27,870 bases of DNA. It comes from an uncultured Senegalimassilia sp. GTDB taxonomy: Bacteria; Actinomycetota; Coriobacteriia; Coriobacteriales; Eggerthellaceae. The DNA lies in the NCBI GenBank assembly GCA_934661765.1, contig CAKUJT010000022.1, forward strand, positions 1-27,870, written 5' to 3'. Made by a program: the position numbers and the translations under genes. Each line of letters begins with the position of its first letter. Positions within the stretch are counted from its first letter, which is position 1. The notes beneath the pieces were generated by a model. The model saw only the letters and a program-made list of their open reading frames with translations. It made no database searches and had not been told where the DNA came from. Shown here piece by piece: positions 24,751-27,870 of the stretch.

Positions 24751-25689
24751 CTAGAGCGCCAGGATGGGTGCGGCGACCTGCTTCTTACGGGAGAGCACGC
24801 CGGGCATCCAGACGGACTTGTCGGTGCAGTCGATGTCGAAGGCGCGGTTGACGAAGTCGGTGTCGCCCTCACAGATGAACTGGCTGCCCTCGGCCAGGAT
24901 GTCGGTGGCGAAGAACAGCACGAACTGGTAGCCCTTGTCCGCGACCAGGCCCTTGATGGCCTCGCGGATCTCGGCCTCGCGGCCGAGCACGGCCTGCAGG
25001 TCGACCGTTTCGTACTGGCCGATGTAGACCTTGTTGCCGTTGGACAGCTCGAACTCCTTGGCGTCGGCGTTGACCAGCTTGTCGACGGGCAGCTCGGCGG
25101 GGTTGGAGCGGCACTTGAAGATGGACATGCCGTACTCGACCGGATCGACGCCCACGGCCGCGGCCGTGCGGGCGATGATGTCGCAATCGAAGTCGGTGGT
25201 GGTGGGCGACTTCATGATGACGGTATCGGTGAGCATCGCGCCGAGCAGCAGCGCGGCAATGCCCTTCGGCAGTTCCACGCCCTCGATCTCGAACTCGCGC
25301 GCCACGATGGCGGCGGTGGAGCCCACGGGCTTGGCGTTGAAGCGCAGCGGCTGCGCGGTGACCAGGCCGCCCAGGCGATGATGGTCGACGATCTCGACGA
25401 TCTCGGCGGCGTCAAGGCCGTCGGCGGACTGCAGGGCCTCGTTGTGGTCGACGAGGATGACCTGCTGGCCCTCGGAAAGGGACTCGATCAGACGCGGCGT
25501 CTCGATGCCGTTCTCGCCCAGGATCCACTCGGTCTCCGGCGGAAGGCCGCCCAGACGGCACGCCTCGTAGACGGCGTCGGAACCGGCGCGCTTGGCCAGC
25601 TCGTTTTTCAGGTACGCATAGCCAACAGCTGCGCTGATGGCATCGTTGTCGGGGTTCTTGTGACCGAACACCAGGATGGGTGCCGCCAT
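24751..25689 (-). CDS. ppaC: Manganese-dependent inorganic pyrophosphatase (family II)
   Basis: A 312-aa cytoplasmic DHH-family hydrolase that converts pyrophosphate to two phosphates, pulling biosynthetic reactions forward. Metal ligands are visible: His10, Asp14 and Asp16 (GHKNPDND), Asp81 (VDHNE) and the DHH triad at 102-104 (VDHHRLGG). The C-terminal DHHA2 domain ends with the substrate-binding SRKKQV (300-305). No CBS or DRTGG insert is present, so it is the simple form, probably not nucleotide-regulated. The ATG follows GAAGGAG by 7 nt, and a TATAAT lies at 25788-25783. It is divergent from sdaA. Confidence 0.97.
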   Translation of the reverse strand: MAAPILVFGHKNPDNDAISAAVGYAYLKNELAKRAGSDAVYEACRLGGLPPETEWILGENGIETPRLIESLSEGQQVILVDHNEALQSADGLDAAEIVEIVDHHRLGGLVTAQPLRFNAKPVGSTAAIVAREFEIEGVELPKGIAALLLGAMLTDTVIMKSPTTTDFDCDIIARTAAAVGVDPVEYGMSIFKCRSNPAELPVDKLVNADAKEFELSNGNKVYIGQYETVDLQAVLGREAEIREAIKGLVADKGYQFVLFFATDILAEGSQFICEGDTDFVNRAFDIDCTDKSVWMPGVLSRKKQVAAPILAL

Positions 25690-25782
25690 GTGATCGCTCC
25701 TTCGCTAGCCGGGTTACGCCCGGCCCTTCTTCGTCCTACCCTTTTCGACGCCGTATCCGCGAAGACGCGACGCCGACCAACT

Positions 25783-25788
25783 ATTATA
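25783..25788 (-). promoter_or_regulatory. -10 element of ppaC
   Basis: A perfect TATAAT on the minus strand, about 94 nt before the ppaC start. TTGGGC 18 bp upstream is a poor -35. Confidence 0.5.
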
Positions 25789-25878
25789 ACCTCGCTTGGC
25801 ACACATGCCCAAAACCCTAGCGAACAGCCACGAACCGAGCGCAAACGGGGGCGGTGGCAACAGCGCTACGAGGCGAGC

Positions 25879-25952
25879 ACGGTTTCCTCCACGTGTTGGA
25901 ACCGTTAACCGCGCGTAAACCGCTACGCGCGCCGGCGGCAAGCCGGTATAGT
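25879..25952 (+). promoter_or_regulatory. Promoter/operator region of sdaA
   Basis: TATAGT (25947-25952) is a likely -10 for sdaA, about 54 nt before its ATG. Upstream is a dyad, ACGGTTTCC (25879-25887) with GGAACCGT (25898-25905), containing CACGTG in its loop, followed by a run of AACCG direct repeats (25900, 25907, 25918). These could be regulator binding sites. The rest of the 316-bp ppaC-sdaA spacer shows nothing else I can support. Confidence 0.4.
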
Positions 25953-26005
25953 GTACGGAAACGGAAACGCCGGCTGAAACGGCAGCTATGCGCGAAGGAG
26001 CGAAC

Positions 26006-27631
26006 ATGGAGACGATTGGGTTGACCGATATCATCGGACCGGTGATGGTGGGGCCGTCGAGCAGCCACACCGCCGGCGCGCTGCGCATCGCGTACATGGC
26101 GCGCAAACTGGCAGGAGCGCTGCCGGCGCACGTGGAGTTCCGCCTGCTCGGCAGCTTCGCGCATACGCTGACCGGCCACGGCACCGATAAGGCGCTGGTC
26201 GCCGGCATGCTCGGCTTCGCGCCCGACGATCTGCGCATCCGCAATTCGTTCGCGCATGCCCGCGAGGCGGGGCTCGAATTCAAGTTCACCCCCCTGCCCG
26301 ACTGCGACGACTACGAGCATCCCAACACCATCGACATCGTCATCGACACCGCCGAGGGCGGACGCATGGAGGTGCGCGGCGAAAGCGTGGGCGGCGGTGC
26401 GGCCGTCATCCGCAAGATCGACGGGGTGGACGTCTACATCACCGGCGAGAACCACTCGATCGTCGTGCAGCAACGCGACCTTCCGGGCGTGCTCGCGCAT
26501 ATCGCCACCAGCCTTTCGGCGCACGGCGTCAACATCGCCACGGCCCGCCTGTACCGCGAGCAGCGCGGCGACACGGCATGGACCGTGCTTGAGACCGACC
26601 AGCGCATCAACGACGATGCGCAGGCGACCATCTTGGAAAACCCCCTGATCCGCGGCGTGCGCGTCATCCCCGCCGCCTCGCTCGGCCAGGCCCAGGCAAC
26701 CGTCGGGGAAGCCGAGCAGGCAGCGGCGCTCGAACGCCTGCGCACGCTTGATTTCACGAACGGAACGCAGCTGCTCGCGCTTTGCGCCGCACAAAAAGCC
26801 GGCATCTCCGAGGTGTTCCTGCGCCGCGAGACCGCCGTGCAGCAGGCCGGCGGGCATGCCGACGGCACGAACGCGTACCTTGCCTACGCGCTGCGCGTCA
26901 TGAAAGACGCCGCGTTCCTGCCGCTCGACGCGCCTTCCGCATCCATGGGCGGGCTTTTGGGTGGAGAAGCGCAGCGCATGGCGAAGGTGCGCGATTCGGC
27001 AGCCGACGTGCTCGGCGAGCCCATCGCCAGCGCCTGCGCCTATGCCATGGCCGTGCTGGAGACCAACGCATCCATGGGCCGCATCGTGGCGGCCCCCACC
27101 GCCGGCTCGGCCGGCGTCATCCCCGGCGTGCTGCTGGCCCTGCAGAAGGCGAAGGGGTATTCCGACGAGCAGCTCCAACGCGCGCTTGCCTGCGCCGGCG
27201 CCGTAGGCTACCTGATCACCCGCAACGCCACGGTCTCCGGCGCCGAGGGCGGTTGCCAGGCTGAAATCGGGTCGGCGGCCGCGATGGCGGCGGCCGCGTG
27301 CGTGGAGCTTGAGGGCGGCACACCCGAGCAGTGCCTGAACGCCGCGGGCAACGCGCTCACTAACATGATGGGTCTGGTGTGCGACCCGGTTGCGGGCCTG
27401 GTGGAGGTTCCCTGCCAGAAGCGCAACGCCTCAGGCGCGGCAACGGCGCTGGTAAGCGCACAAGCCTCGCTTGCCGGCATCGGCAACCTGGTGGGCTTCG
27501 ACCAAACGGTGGAGGCCATGTACAAGGTGGGCCGCAGCCTTCCCTTCGAGCTGCGCGAATCGGCCCTGGGCGGCCTGGCGGCAACCCCCGACGCCTGCGC
27601 CTGGTGCGAATCGCACATGTGCGGAAAGTAA
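26006..27631 (+). CDS. sdaA: L-serine dehydratase, single-chain, iron-sulfur type
   Basis: A 541-aa cytoplasmic [4Fe-4S] enzyme that deaminates L-serine to pyruvate and ammonia. The beta part (1-145) begins with IIGPVMVGPSSSHTAGALR. An ACT domain follows at about 150-225 (LPGVLAHIATSLSAHGVNI). The alpha catalytic part (about 240-541) has SMGGLLGGEAQRM (313-325) and AAPTAGSAGVIPG (362-374). Cluster ligands Cys417, Cys459 and Cys470 have the same 42- and 11-residue spacing as in the characterised Legionella enzyme, and the Cys-rich end (Cys531, Cys534, Cys539) matches the tail-in-active-site cysteine of that type. Alpha and beta are fused, unlike the two-gene Bacillus form. The ATG at 26006 follows GAAGGAG by 5 nt. 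Confidence 0.96.
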   Translation: METIGLTDIIGPVMVGPSSSHTAGALRIAYMARKLAGALPAHVEFRLLGSFAHTLTGHGTDKALVAGMLGFAPDDLRIRNSFAHAREAGLEFKFTPLPDCDDYEHPNTIDIVIDTAEGGRMEVRGESVGGGAAVIRKIDGVDVYITGENHSIVVQQRDLPGVLAHIATSLSAHGVNIATARLYREQRGDTAWTVLETDQRINDDAQATILENPLIRGVRVIPAASLGQAQATVGEAEQAAALERLRTLDFTNGTQLLALCAAQKAGISEVFLRRETAVQQAGGHADGTNAYLAYALRVMKDAAFLPLDAPSASMGGLLGGEAQRMAKVRDSAADVLGEPIASACAYAMAVLETNASMGRIVAAPTAGSAGVIPGVLLALQKAKGYSDEQLQRALACAGAVGYLITRNATVSGAEGGCQAEIGSAAAMAAAACVELEGGTPEQCLNAAGNALTNMMGLVCDPVAGLVEVPCQKRNASGAATALVSAQASLAGIGNLVGFDQTVEAMYKVGRSLPFELRESALGGLAATPDACAWCESHMCGK

Positions 27632-27686
27632 GGTGGCGCCGCGTCGGCCTTCCGCGCATGTGCAAACCTCGCGCGAACAAGGCGCC

Positions 27687-27711
27687 GTTGCGAACCGCCG
27701 AGGTTCGCAAC
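27687..27711 (+). terminator. Hairpin after sdaA
   Basis: GTTGCGAACC (27687-27696) pairs perfectly with GGTTCGCAAC (27702-27711) around a 5-nt loop, about 55 nt beyond the sdaA stop. No T-run follows, so it is at best a weak terminator or an mRNA 3'-end stabiliser. Confidence 0.5.
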
Positions 27712-27845
27712 ATGAACGCACCTCCGTCCCCTGTTCATGTGCAGGCGCTAGCCGACCCACGTCAACGCCACCAGCCGCTTGCCCGGCCACTCCGCGACGC
27801 CAACGCGTGAACACACCTCCGTCCCCTGTTCACGTCCCCTGTTCA
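27710..27845. repeat. REP-like palindromic repeats, two full copies and one partial
   Basis: Two 28-bp copies (27713-27740 and 27808-27835) share the core CACCTCCGTCCCCTGTTCA and are 95 bp apart; a partial TCCCCTGTTCA follows at 27835-27845. Each copy is a stem-loop: ACATGAAC with GTTCATGT in the first, CGTGAAC with GTTCACG in the second. The stem difference is compensatory, and the loop is conserved. The format resembles REP elements mobilised by RAYT (Y1 transposase-related) proteins, but no such gene is in view. Confidence 0.7.
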
Positions 27846-27870
27846 ACGAACGAAGCGCCCCGCAAACCAC

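Noticed and set aside
25817..27178. Minus-strand frame of 453 codons opposite sdaA
   Set aside because: Shadow of the confident serine dehydratase gene.

Overview
This window is a chromosomal segment of a high-GC bacterium, most likely a member of the Coriobacteriia (Eggerthellaceae-like; inferred). The inference rests on the dense actinobacterial-type coding, the family II Mn-dependent pyrophosphatase, the single-chain L-serine dehydratase, a rubredoxin-tailed flavin reductase and consensus-like sigma-70 promoters (TTGACA/TATAAT) with strong AAGGAG ribosome binding sites. Nearly everything is core housekeeping; I see no prophage, insertion sequence, CRISPR array, rRNA or tRNA.

Layout. 1-550: non-coding, holding a leftward promoter with MraZ-type TGGGN boxes in its spacer, probably for a mraZ/division cluster just outside the window, plus further boxes in the opposite orientation. 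551-3214 (minus): xerD recombinase and pyrG (CTP synthase), separated by a terminator. 3638-5119 (plus): a UPF0371/DUF1846 protein with its own promoter and terminator. 5196-6006: a gene-poor stretch with degenerate repeats and a short remnant resembling an aminotransferase C-terminus. 6105-7841 (minus) murJ (lipid II flippase) and 7905-8792 (plus) nadK are divergent over a 63-bp symmetric promoter region. 9089-9766 (minus): flavin reductase-rubredoxin fusion (Hrb-like). 10167-12138 (minus): rpmE with an unusually long Ala/Lys/Glu tail, then a divergent trigger factor. 12331-16331 (minus): an ABC ATPase and a large FtsX-like permease with a long extracytoplasmic coiled coil.

16447-21455 (minus) is a fused str-S10 operon transcribed rpsL-rpsG-fusA-rpsJ-rplC-rplD-rplW from a near-consensus promoter at 21581-21609. 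It has no tuf after fusA, and it ends at a strong terminator directly after rplW, so rplB and the rest of the usual S10 operon are not here. Beyond it come an M20 metallopeptidase, a small PQ-loop-like membrane protein and a divergent LysR regulator, ppaC (minus), and sdaA (plus). The right edge holds two copies of a REP-like stem-loop repeat.

The genes support macromolecular synthesis (ribosomal proteins, EF-G, trigger factor, PPase removing pyrophosphate, CTP synthase), envelope assembly (MurJ, possibly an MraZ-controlled cluster), chromosome dimer resolution (XerD), NADP supply and redox defence (NadK, Hrb-like protein), and amino acid or peptide catabolism (SdaA, M20 peptidase). No obvious new multi-gene system is visible. 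The most interesting items are regulatory or architectural: the MraZ boxes, a candidate orphan sRNA, the L31 tail and leader, the trigger factor lacking its ribosome-binding signature, promoters placed directly at terminators, and the covarying terminal repeats.
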